In this document: piece after piece, positions 1 to 8,022 of the stretch
How positions within the stretch are numbered: the first letter of the stretch is position 1
Layout of the letters: every line of letters starts with the position of its first letter
DNA from: Acidobacteriota bacterium
Lineage (GTDB): Bacteria > Acidobacteriota > Terriglobia > Terriglobales > Acidobacteriaceae
Reading direction: 5' to 3'
Length of the DNA: 32,604 nt
Assembly: GCA_021790655.1 (NCBI GenBank)
Contig: JAJYGR010000041.1
Location: forward strand, 1-32,604
The notes under the pieces: generated by a model
Told to the model about the DNA's origin: nothing
Seen by the model: only the letters and a program-made list of their open reading frames with translations
Database searches by the model: none
Program-made: the position numbers and the translations under genes

Positions 1-245
1 TTGCCGCTGTACCCGCATTGGCACAACAAGCCGGAGGCGGCAGTCCGTGGGAGAACGCGGTCGGCGTTCTCGAACAGGCATTTACCGGGCCGATTGCCAC
101 GGGCTTGTCGCTGGTCGCCATTGTGGTGGGCGGGCTGATGTTCGCCTACGGCGAGGGCCAGTCCAAGCGCATGCTGGCCGGGATCGTCTTCGGCATCGGC
201 ATGGCGATCGGCGCGGTCAACTTCATGGCATGGCTTTTCCCGTAG
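1..245 (+). CDS. virB2: VirB2/TrbC-family T4SS pilin (5' end truncated by window edge)
   Basis: Frame 3 is open from the window start, reading AAVPALAQQAGGG (signal-peptide end), then two hydrophobic helices typical of VirB2/TrbC (GPIATGLSLVAIVVGGLMFAYGEGQSKRMLAGIVFGIGMAIGAVNFM). Position 18 is an internal TTG, so the true start is probably upstream. Confidence 0.85.
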   Translation, partial: AAVPALAQQAGGGSPWENAVGVLEQAFTGPIATGLSLVAIVVGGLMFAYGEGQSKRMLAGIVFGIGMAIGAVNFMAWLFP

Positions 246-285
246 GAACCAACAACAACAGGACGGGCGGAAAGGAGGAGGACCG

Positions 286-597
286 ATGGCAGCGGGCAGT
301 TCACGACAGAACAAAGTCCATAAGGCGATGAACCGCCCGCTGACCATTCTGGGCGCGGAACGGCGGCTGTTCTTTGTGGCGCTGATTGCAGGCGGGGCCG
401 TCTTCTCGCTGATGCATTCGCTGCTCGGAGGCATTCTGCTGTTCATTGTTGGTGTCGTGATCGCGCGCATGGCAACAAACCACGATGTGGAAATCCTGCG
501 CGTGCTCTTCAACTCCGGCAAGTTCCGCCGCCGCTACGACCCGATGCAGTGGGATGCACCGGCAATCACCGTGAGGAAACGCCATGTTCAAGATTGA
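286..597 (+). CDS. virB3: VirB3/TrbD-like T4SS inner-membrane protein
   Basis: 103 aa between virB2 and virB4. N-terminal MNRPLTILGAERRLFFVALIAGGAVFSLMHS is typical of VirB3. Strong RBS (AAGGAGGAGG). Confidence 0.85.
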   Translation: MAAGSSRQNKVHKAMNRPLTILGAERRLFFVALIAGGAVFSLMHSLLGGILLFIVGVVIARMATNHDVEILRVLFNSGKFRRRYDPMQWDAPAITVRKRHVQD

Positions 598-3058
598 CAC
601 CATCACGAAGGACTGGAAGGAAGCCGGGGCTTTTATGGCACAGGTGAACCTGTACGGTTTCTGGGACGAGCACTGCTTCCTGACGAAGTCCGGCGACCTT
701 GGATGTGCTCTGAAGATCGGCGGCATCGATGCCGAAAGTCTCGACCATGCAGGACGGGACTACGTGGTGAATCGTCTCGAAGCGGCGCTGCGCTCACTCG
801 ACGAAAAAACTAGGCTGTATCAAATTCTCTTCCGGCACAACCGACCCACCATACCGCACGCGGAGTACACAAACCCACTGGTCCGTGCTGCAGTGGAGCA
901 ACGCGCCGATTTTCTCGCGGCGAAAGCAGACCGCCTGTACTCTGTCGAGATTTTCTGGGTCGTGATGGTCGAAGGCAGCTACGCCCGAACCGGGCTGCTG
1001 CATGCGCTGGCGCAGTTGCCACAACATCCACGCTTGTCCCTGCGGGACTTGCATGCGCTTTTCTCAGGCAGCAAGGAACGCACCTTGTTGTATGAGCAGA
1101 TCGAACGCGACCGGATGCGGTTGCAGCAGAAAGTCCAGAGTTTGAGTGGGCAGCTCAACGACCTCACCACGGTCGAGCTGCTAGGGGCGGAGAAAGCCTT
1201 CCGGCTGGTCCGGCGCTTCGTCAACTTCCGCCCCTCCAAGATTGAACAGAGCAGGCTGCATGGGATGCAGCACCTCGACTGGCAGATGTGCGACTCGGAA
1301 CTGGAAGCGCATCGCGGCCATCTGCGCCTCGATGATTTCTACGTCCGTGTTCTGACGCTAAAGGAATTGCCGAGCGAAACGCGGCCCCTGCTGTTGCACG
1401 ACCTGCTCGGAGTCCCGGCCAACTTCCATGTGGTGACGGAGTGGCATCCGGTCGATAATGCGCGGGCACGGAAGGAAATCAACAAGCGCCGCCGTCATCA
1501 CCACAACTCGAAGACCAGTTTCCTATCCAACTTGCAGGAGCAGAAGCACGCTGGACCGCGCGAGGAACTGGTCGATGACTCGAAAGAAGCAGCGGTCGCG
1601 GAACTCGGCGAAGCGTTGACCGCCCTCGGCATGGAAGGAAAGTCCTTCGGCGAATTCACGCTGACGGTGGTGGTCTACGACGAAGACCGCGCCCAGGTGG
1701 AACATGCCGTGGCGGAGTTTCAGAAACTCTTCACCCAGCACGACGGACTGTTGTACGAGGAACGCTACAACCTGCTGAATGCGTTCTTTGCGGCCATCCC
1801 CGGCAACAGACAGTTCAACCTGCGCAAACAATGGGCGCTCAATTCCAACTATGCCGACCTGTCGTTTCTGTTCAGCATCGATACCGGATCGCAGTGGAAT
1901 GCGCATCTGGAACGCGAACATCTCGCGGTCCTCGAAACCGCGCACGCGACTCCCTATTATTTCAACCTGCACGCGGGCGATGTCGCGCACACATTGCTGC
2001 TCGGCGCAACGGGTTCCGGCAAAAGCTTCCTGTTGAATTTTTTACTGGAGTCGCTCCAGAAATACAGTCCGCTGACCTTCATCTTCGATCTCGGTGGAAG
2101 CTACGAGACGCTGACCCGCGTCTTCGGCGGCACATATCTCAATGTCGGACTGAAAAGCCCCGGCTTCTCAATCAATCCATTTTCGCTCGCGCCCACGCAC
2201 GAAAACCTGAACTTTCTTTATCTCTTCACACGGGTCCTGATCGAAGCCCAGGGCAAGTATGTGCTGACGCCGGAGGAGGAAAAGGCGCTCTACGCCGCCG
2301 TCGAGCGAGTGTACCAATTGCCGCTGGAGATTCGGACGCTGACCAACTTTGCTTCGATCCTGGGGCCGCTGGGGGAGCGGCTGCATCGGTGGACACAGGC
2401 GGGTCAGTTCGGCCATTTGTTCGACAACGTCGAGGACACGCTGACCTTCTCCAGATTTCAGACCTTCAACTTCGATGGCTGGAGCGACGCGCCAGATGTT
2501 TTGGAGCCGCTGTTGTTTTACGTGTTGCACCAGGCGTCGGCGGAGATCGAAAAGCCGGATAACACCGCCACCTTCAAGTGCTTCGTGATTGATGAAGCGT
2601 GGATGTTCCTGAAGAACGCCACTATCCGCGAATGGATTGTCCGGGCCGAAAAAACGTGGCGGAAGAAGAACGCCGCGATGGTTCTCGCCACGCAGTCCGT
2701 GGTGGAACTCGCAGCGTCCGAGATGCTGCACATCGTGCACGAATCCTGCCCGACGAAAATATTCCTCGCCAACCCAAACATGGACCGCAAGCTGTACGCC
2801 GAAGTCTTCCAGTTGAACGATACCGAACTCGAGTTGTTGGAGTCGCTGGTACCCAAACGCGACCTGCTCGTGAAACAACCGGGGCACACGAAGAAACTCG
2901 TGCTCGAAGTCGATGCGTTGACGTATTGGGTCGCCACGAACAACTCGCGCGACAACCTGCGCAAGCAGGAGTATTTCGCCCGCTACGGGCCGGAGGTCGC
3001 CGCGGCGACACTCCTGCATCTGGCCCATGACTATCCCAACCCAACTGCAACCCAATGA
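584..3058 (+). CDS. virB4: VirB4/TrbE-family T4SS ATPase
   Basis: 824 aa; Walker A LLLGATGSGKSFLLN, Walker B CFVIDEAWMFL, ATQSVVEL motif. Overlaps the virB3 stop by 14 nt. Confidence 0.95.
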   Translation: MFKIDTITKDWKEAGAFMAQVNLYGFWDEHCFLTKSGDLGCALKIGGIDAESLDHAGRDYVVNRLEAALRSLDEKTRLYQILFRHNRPTIPHAEYTNPLVRAAVEQRADFLAAKADRLYSVEIFWVVMVEGSYARTGLLHALAQLPQHPRLSLRDLHALFSGSKERTLLYEQIERDRMRLQQKVQSLSGQLNDLTTVELLGAEKAFRLVRRFVNFRPSKIEQSRLHGMQHLDWQMCDSELEAHRGHLRLDDFYVRVLTLKELPSETRPLLLHDLLGVPANFHVVTEWHPVDNARARKEINKRRRHHHNSKTSFLSNLQEQKHAGPREELVDDSKEAAVAELGEALTALGMEGKSFGEFTLTVVVYDEDRAQVEHAVAEFQKLFTQHDGLLYEERYNLLNAFFAAIPGNRQFNLRKQWALNSNYADLSFLFSIDTGSQWNAHLEREHLAVLETAHATPYYFNLHAGDVAHTLLLGATGSGKSFLLNFLLESLQKYSPLTFIFDLGGSYETLTRVFGGTYLNVGLKSPGFSINPFSLAPTHENLNFLYLFTRVLIEAQGKYVLTPEEEKALYAAVERVYQLPLEIRTLTNFASILGPLGERLHRWTQAGQFGHLFDNVEDTLTFSRFQTFNFDGWSDAPDVLEPLLFYVLHQASAEIEKPDNTATFKCFVIDEAWMFLKNATIREWIVRAEKTWRKKNAAMVLATQSVVELAASEMLHIVHESCPTKIFLANPNMDRKLYAEVFQLNDTELELLESLVPKRDLLVKQPGHTKKLVLEVDALTYWVATNNSRDNLRKQEYFARYGPEVAAATLLHLAHDYPNPTATQ

Positions 3059-3066
3059 GGAGCACC

Positions 3067-3819
3067 ATGCACACAAAATCCTATTTGACCGGATTGCTGG
3101 CGTTGGCGGCCCTGGCCGCGCACGCCCAGCAGACCGCCCGCATCGTGCATTATCACGCCAACGACATCGTCCCCATCCGCGCCAAGATGCACTACACCAC
3201 GCTGATTGCGCTGCCAACGAGTGAAAAGATTCTGGAGGTCGCCACCGGCGACAAGGACTTCTGGATTCTCGATGCCGTGCAGAACTACTGCTTCCTCCAT
3301 CCGGCGAAGGCGGACATTCACTCGAACCTCAACCTGATCACCGAAAAAGGCAACGTCTATTCCTTCACACTCGATGATGTCGAAACGGCAGATCCAGATC
3401 TGAAAGTCGTGATCGAACCATCCGATCCATCGACCCTGGCCAGCGTGCGCGGCCCGGAAAAGTTCGTTCCCGCGTCGGACGTAATTGCTGCACGCATTCA
3501 GGCAAAGATCGCGGAATTGGATGCACAACAGTCCGTGGAAGCGTTCCGCTCCAGCTATCCGGTCGCGCATCTGGCCTTCGATTACAAGTACAAAAACAAA
3601 CCGCCCTTCGACGTGGAAGCCATCTATCACGATGACCATTTCACCTACATCAAGTCCTCGGCCCAGGAAAAGTTCGCCGTCTATGAACTCAAAGACGGCA
3701 AACCCGATCTTGTCAGTTTCCAGCTCAAGGACAACACCTATGTGATCGCGCAGGTCGTCGACAAGGGCTACCTCCAGATCGGCAAGAAGAAGCTCGCATT
3801 TGCACGCAAGGGAAAGTAG
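3067..3819 (+). CDS. virB9: VirB9/TrbG-family T4SS outer-membrane complex protein
   Basis: Signal peptide MHTKSYLTGLLALAALAAHAQQ; VirB9-like TLIALPTSEKILEVATGDKDFW...NLNLITEKGNVYSFTL. An alternative start at 3055 overlaps the virB4 stop (ATGA). Confidence 0.85.
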   Translation: MHTKSYLTGLLALAALAAHAQQTARIVHYHANDIVPIRAKMHYTTLIALPTSEKILEVATGDKDFWILDAVQNYCFLHPAKADIHSNLNLITEKGNVYSFTLDDVETADPDLKVVIEPSDPSTLASVRGPEKFVPASDVIAARIQAKIAELDAQQSVEAFRSSYPVAHLAFDYKYKNKPPFDVEAIYHDDHFTYIKSSAQEKFAVYELKDGKPDLVSFQLKDNTYVIAQVVDKGYLQIGKKKLAFARKGK

Positions 3820-5091
3820 GTGACGCCGATGGCGGAGGAAAAGCAGGCCCAGGAAGTAGAGACGCAAAAAGTTCCGCCGAGCGCGCAAATCCCGAACGCG
3901 CAGGCCCCGAATCCGCAATTCAGGGACCAGCGCGCGCAGCCCCCCGGCGTGGTGGCGAAGCAGAGCCAGAGCTACTTGATCGTCGGGTTGTCCGTGGTGA
4001 TTCTGCTGGCCGTGTTGTTCTCGAGGAACCATGCCAAGCCATCTGCGAAACCGCTCTCGCCTGCGTCCACTGCTCCAACGACAGAAGCCAGCCAGCGCAA
4101 TATCGAACGCTTCCAGGAAGACCTGACGGCGGAACAGCGGCAGGCAGCAGCCGATAAGAATCTACTGGGCGGACAGAATGGCACAGCCAGGGCTGCCAAT
4201 ACACAAAGACCGCTCAATAACCAGCCGCCCCACGATCCCATCGCAGATGCGGAGAAGGCACTGGCGTTCAAGTCGCGCTTCGCCTCGAATCTCGTGACAC
4301 CGAATGCCGTTCCGCCACATGACAGCGTTGCACGCAGCCCGTGGGAGCAGAATCCCGGAGTAGGGTTCGGCAACGCGCTTGTGCCAGCATCCCTCCAGTC
4401 GCAACCGATGCCAGGCAGTACGTCGAATGCCGCTCCGAATACAAAGCAGAATTCAACCACCCCCAAGCATGCGCCGGAAGTGAATCTCAACTCCGCGCAC
4501 GGCCAACCCTACGTGCTGTTCGAGGGCACCATCCTCGACACAGCATTGCTGAATAGGCTGGTCGGCGATTTTTCCGGGCCAGTGAAGGTCATGGTCACGA
4601 ACCCCATCTACAGCCAGGACCGGCAGCATGTCCTGATTCCCGAAGGCACGTTTCTTCTGGGCGATGTGCAGAAGGTCTCGGGCTTCGGCCAGCGCAGGCT
4701 GGCCGTCCGCTTCCATCGCATGCTGATGCCCGATGGTTATTCCGTCGATCTCGACCAGTTCCAAGGTCTCGATCAGGCCGGGGCCACCGGCCTCTCCGAT
4801 CAGGTGAACAACCATTATTTGCAAATCTTCGGGGCCTCGATTGCCCTCGGCGTCATCTCGGGTGCTGCGGAGGCGACCATGTATGGCAGCGGCTATAACA
4901 TCAGCGGCCCGGCCATGTATGAGCAGGGCGTGGCATCGAGTTTGTCGCAGTCGGGTGCGGATGTGCTGGATCGTTTCATCAACATCCTGCCAACGATCAC
5001 GATCCGGGAAGGCCATCGCATCAAGGTGTATCTGACCCAGGACATGCTCCTGCCGGCTTACGAAAACCACACCATGCCGGGAGATTTCTGA
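3820..5091 (+). CDS. virB10: VirB10/TrbI-family T4SS protein
   Basis: Single N-terminal TM, Pro/Gln-rich periplasmic region, C-terminal VirB10 fold signatures (LFEGTILDTALLNRLVGDFSGPVKVMVTNPIYSQDRQHVLIPEGTFLLGDVQ, RIKVYLTQDMLLP). GTG 3820 or ATG 3829 start. Confidence 0.9.
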   Translation: MTPMAEEKQAQEVETQKVPPSAQIPNAQAPNPQFRDQRAQPPGVVAKQSQSYLIVGLSVVILLAVLFSRNHAKPSAKPLSPASTAPTTEASQRNIERFQEDLTAEQRQAAADKNLLGGQNGTARAANTQRPLNNQPPHDPIADAEKALAFKSRFASNLVTPNAVPPHDSVARSPWEQNPGVGFGNALVPASLQSQPMPGSTSNAAPNTKQNSTTPKHAPEVNLNSAHGQPYVLFEGTILDTALLNRLVGDFSGPVKVMVTNPIYSQDRQHVLIPEGTFLLGDVQKVSGFGQRRLAVRFHRMLMPDGYSVDLDQFQGLDQAGATGLSDQVNNHYLQIFGASIALGVISGAAEATMYGSGYNISGPAMYEQGVASSLSQSGADVLDRFINILPTITIREGHRIKVYLTQDMLLPAYENHTMPGDF

Positions 5092-5294
5092 TGCGGATAA
5101 TTGTTGTCATTCTCTGTGCATGTCTTTTCCTGGCTGGTTGCGATACAAGCACACAGCCAACGAAACCATCGCCGCTGCATTACGCGCGAGCCATTCCCAG
5201 ACAATGCGCGTTGGGCTGCTGCCGGTGCAAGCGCCGTCATATCGCCCGCGCCGTCCCTATCAGACACCCATCGCCGAAAAGGAGAATGCCGTGA
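5091..5294 (+). CDS. small lipoprotein, candidate VirB7-like T4SS lipoprotein
   Basis: MRIIVVILCACLFLAGC lipobox. Start overlaps the virB10 stop (TGATG at 5089-5093), and its stop overlaps the virB5 GTG (GTGA at 5291-5294). Confidence 0.6.
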   Translation: MRIIVVILCACLFLAGCDTSTQPTKPSPLHYARAIPRQCALGCCRCKRRHIARAVPIRHPSPKRRMP

Positions 5295-6121
5295 AATCGA
5301 TGAGAATACTTTGTCCGATCTTTCTACTTGCCACGCTGCTCGCGCCTGCGGCGCATGCGCAGTTCGCCGTCTTCGATGCCTCGAATTTCGGGGAGGCCGT
5401 CCAGGAATTCAGCCAGCTGGAGCAGATGTACACCACGGCGGTCGAGACCCGCGACCAGATCGTCGCCGCTTACAACCTCGCCTATCAAATGTCCCAGATG
5501 CCGCAAGACCTGTCCGCGCGTTATGCCACGGACTTCACACTGTGGACGAACCTGTCCGCGCCCAACACCTATGGCAATACCTCCGCGTGGGTGAATGCGC
5601 TCGATATCGGCTCGCCTGCCCAGGCAACGCAGGCATACCGCGATGCTGTAGTCCAGGTTCAAAGTTATCCGGGCGGAAGTCTGGCATCGCAAGATGCCCC
5701 TACCCAGGCCACCATCCAGAACCAATACGCGACGTCGGAACTCGCGCAAGGTACGACCACCAGCACGCTCTCGACGCTCGGCGCCATTCGGTCGAACTCG
5801 CAAGCGCTGGCGCAGAAACTCGCCAACCTCGATGCCGACACCTATTCCACCGACCCGTCGCAGCAGAGTGAAATGGCCGTGCTGGGCAAGATCAATACGG
5901 CTACGCTCCTACAAATTCACTCGCAGCAGGACACCAACCAGATACTGGCCGCTTCGGTCCAGCAGCAACTCGTCGCCCAAAAGCAGCAGATCGATGCCCA
6001 GAACCGGGCCATCAACGAAGCCATCTATTTTCAGCAGAACTTCCCCAACACCATGCAGCAGATCACCGGCGGTGTGAGCAATTCCTTGCACGCGATCTCA
6101 CTCAGCCCGAATGGACACTGA
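5291..6121 (+). CDS. virB5: VirB5/TrbJ-like T4SS minor pilin/assembly protein
   Basis: Signal peptide MKSMRILCPIFLLATLLAPAAHAQ; coiled-coil Gln-rich body. GTG at 5291 is preceded by AGGAG. The ORF track start 5120 is too far upstream. Confidence 0.75.
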   Translation: MKSMRILCPIFLLATLLAPAAHAQFAVFDASNFGEAVQEFSQLEQMYTTAVETRDQIVAAYNLAYQMSQMPQDLSARYATDFTLWTNLSAPNTYGNTSAWVNALDIGSPAQATQAYRDAVVQVQSYPGGSLASQDAPTQATIQNQYATSELAQGTTTSTLSTLGAIRSNSQALAQKLANLDADTYSTDPSQQSEMAVLGKINTATLLQIHSQQDTNQILAASVQQQLVAQKQQIDAQNRAINEAIYFQQNFPNTMQQITGGVSNSLHAISLSPNGH

Positions 6122-6947
6122 AATGGATCCGAACCCTTTCACCTTTCTCAACCAGGCAATCGGCCAATTGCTAGCGACCAACAGTCCCGCCATCCAGGCG
6201 ATGGGCCTCAATCTCTTTCGCGGTCTCGCCGTCATCATGATCGCCTGGTTCGGCATCCAGAATGCGCTCTCGACCGCGCAGGGTTTTTACGGCAGCTTTC
6301 ACTTCGGCCAGTTCGCCAACCTGCTGCTGGCGATCTCGTTTGGCCTGGGGATGCTGACTTACTATTCTTCACCCATTCCGGGAATGGGGTACAGCTTCTG
6401 CGACCTGATCACCCAGGAATCGCTGCAGCTTTCGGGTCAGATCGAATCGAAACAGACCCAGGTCATTGCCGATGCAGTCACGCATGCCGAGGAGCAACTG
6501 GGCCAGCCTCCCGGCGAGTTCGACTTCCACGAAACGCTGACGTTTCTCGTCATCGCGATTGCGCTGGCAGCGATGCAGGCCGTGGCCTTTGCGGTGATTG
6601 CCTATGGGCTGGTGGCCAGTGCCGTCTGCGTACTGATTGGGCCGATCTTCATTCCGTTCTTCATTGTGCCGAAACTGGATTTCCTGTTCTGGGGATGGTT
6701 CAAGGCGTTTCTTGGCTTCAGTTTCTATCAGGTCATCGCCAGCGCCTTCATCTTCATTTTTGCGAAAGTCCTGCTGGCGCTGCTTGGCGTCATCGGGCCG
6801 ATCTCCATCTCGAATGCATTCACCGTAATGCCCGCGCTGATCGTCACCCTGTTTGTCTGCATCTTTGGCCTGTTCAAAATACCGGAATTGACCGGGGCAA
6901 TCCTGAGCGGGCGCACCGGAACATGGGTGAACCCAATGGGGAACTAA
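6111..6947 (+). CDS. virB6: VirB6/TrbL-like polytopic T4SS membrane protein
   Basis: 278 aa, multiple TM helices, VirB6/TrbL layout between virB5 and virB8; ATG 6123 is an alternative start. Confidence 0.8.
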   Translation: MDTEMDPNPFTFLNQAIGQLLATNSPAIQAMGLNLFRGLAVIMIAWFGIQNALSTAQGFYGSFHFGQFANLLLAISFGLGMLTYYSSPIPGMGYSFCDLITQESLQLSGQIESKQTQVIADAVTHAEEQLGQPPGEFDFHETLTFLVIAIALAAMQAVAFAVIAYGLVASAVCVLIGPIFIPFFIVPKLDFLFWGWFKAFLGFSFYQVIASAFIFIFAKVLLALLGVIGPISISNAFTVMPALIVTLFVCIFGLFKIPELTGAILSGRTGTWVNPMGN

Positions 6948-6949
6948 CT

Positions 6950-7627
6950 ATGACAGAGAATGATTTTCCAATCACGGACGCCGGTCAGAAGTATCTCGAG
7001 TTGTACGCCGAGCCTGTGGTGACCAACACCTACCTCAAAGTGGCCCTGCTGGTGCTTTCGGTCGTCGCGCTCGCTCTGCTGGCGCTCTTCTACCGCACAC
7101 AAAGCGCTGCTTTGCGCCTCAAGCCGCTCATCGTCGCGGTCTCCGATTCTGGGCATGGCCAGGTAATGCAGTATGACGACTTTGCAAAGATTCCCATCGA
7201 CCGCGTCAGCAAGTATTACCTCGCGCAATGGTCGGAGTTGTACTACGGGCGCAACCACTCGACCTTGCAGCGCGATTTTGCCGAGTCGTTGAGCTTCTTC
7301 TCGAACCAGCTCCAGAGCGCCACGATCCAACGCTTTCAGAAGGCGAAGACGCTCGAATCTTTCCTGCTCGATCCCTCGCAGCCCAACGTCGACATCGAGA
7401 TCCATTCCGTGGTGCTCGAAGATCTGCGCCAGCCGCCGTATCGCGCCGAGATTGAGTTCGACAAGATCTTCCGCTCTCCCGGCAATCTCGACGAACAACG
7501 CCGCGAACAGTGGACGGCAAATGTCGTCTACAGCTTCCGCGAGGAAGTGCCGAACTCGATGCTGCTGACCAACCCGCTCGGTCTCGTCATTACCTACTGC
7601 CGCGAAGATCAGGCGTTCGGGAGATGA
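6950..7627 (+). CDS. virB8: VirB8/TrbF-like T4SS assembly protein
   Basis: Cytoplasmic N-terminus, one TM (VALLVLSVVALALLALFY), periplasmic NTF2-like domain with DFA...VVYSFREEVPNSMLLTNPLGLVITY. ATG 6950 is internal to the 6695 ORF. Confidence 0.85.
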   Translation: MTENDFPITDAGQKYLELYAEPVVTNTYLKVALLVLSVVALALLALFYRTQSAALRLKPLIVAVSDSGHGQVMQYDDFAKIPIDRVSKYYLAQWSELYYGRNHSTLQRDFAESLSFFSNQLQSATIQRFQKAKTLESFLLDPSQPNVDIEIHSVVLEDLRQPPYRAEIEFDKIFRSPGNLDEQRREQWTANVVYSFREEVPNSMLLTNPLGLVITYCREDQAFGR

Positions 7628-8022
7628 CCATGCGAGTGAGGAAACACATCCTGCTCTACTGCGCCGATCTGGAATTGCTGTCGGCGATGGCATTCGTGCT
7701 ACGCCTGCGCAATTACGATGTCGCTGCTGTCCATGCAATCCAGGACGCGATGGACTTTCCTGCGGGCCGGGACACCACTTTTCGCTGCTGTGTGTTGATG
7801 CACGCACGGCAGGCCGATCCCGCTGGACGGCTGGTACATCTTCTCCTCGCAGGTAACGCGCATCTCCCGCTGCTGCTGGTGGACCGTGCCGGGGACCTTG
7901 CGCCCGTGCGCTATGCGGACATGGTGCTGTATGGCCGCAACACCACGATGGCGCACATCCTCTCCGCGCTTCGGCTTCTGTGTAGACAGAAGCGCGGACC
8001 GAAACCACGGAACGCGGCATGA
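7624..8022 (+). CDS. receiver-like (CheY-fold) protein, apparently lacking the phospho-acceptor Asp
   Basis: 132 aa; KHILLYCADLELLSAMAFVLRLRNYDVAAVHA...CCVLMHAR...LPLLLVDRAG...ADMVLYGRNTTMAHILSALRLL follows the alternating pattern of a receiver domain. ATGA overlap with virB8. Confidence 0.5.
   Translation: MTMRVRKHILLYCADLELLSAMAFVLRLRNYDVAAVHAIQDAMDFPAGRDTTFRCCVLMHARQADPAGRLVHLLLAGNAHLPLLLVDRAGDLAPVRYADMVLYGRNTTMAHILSALRLLCRQKRGPKPRNAA

Noticed and set aside
2168-3217. 349-aa minus-strand ORF antisense to virB4
   Set aside because: Lies opposite a strongly supported VirB4; composition (Arg/Gln/Val-rich, no motif) is typical of GC-rich antisense shadow ORFs.
3031-4032. 333-aa minus-strand ORF antisense to virB9/virB10
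   Set aside because: Shadow of the real coding frames; low-information sequence and no recognisable domain.
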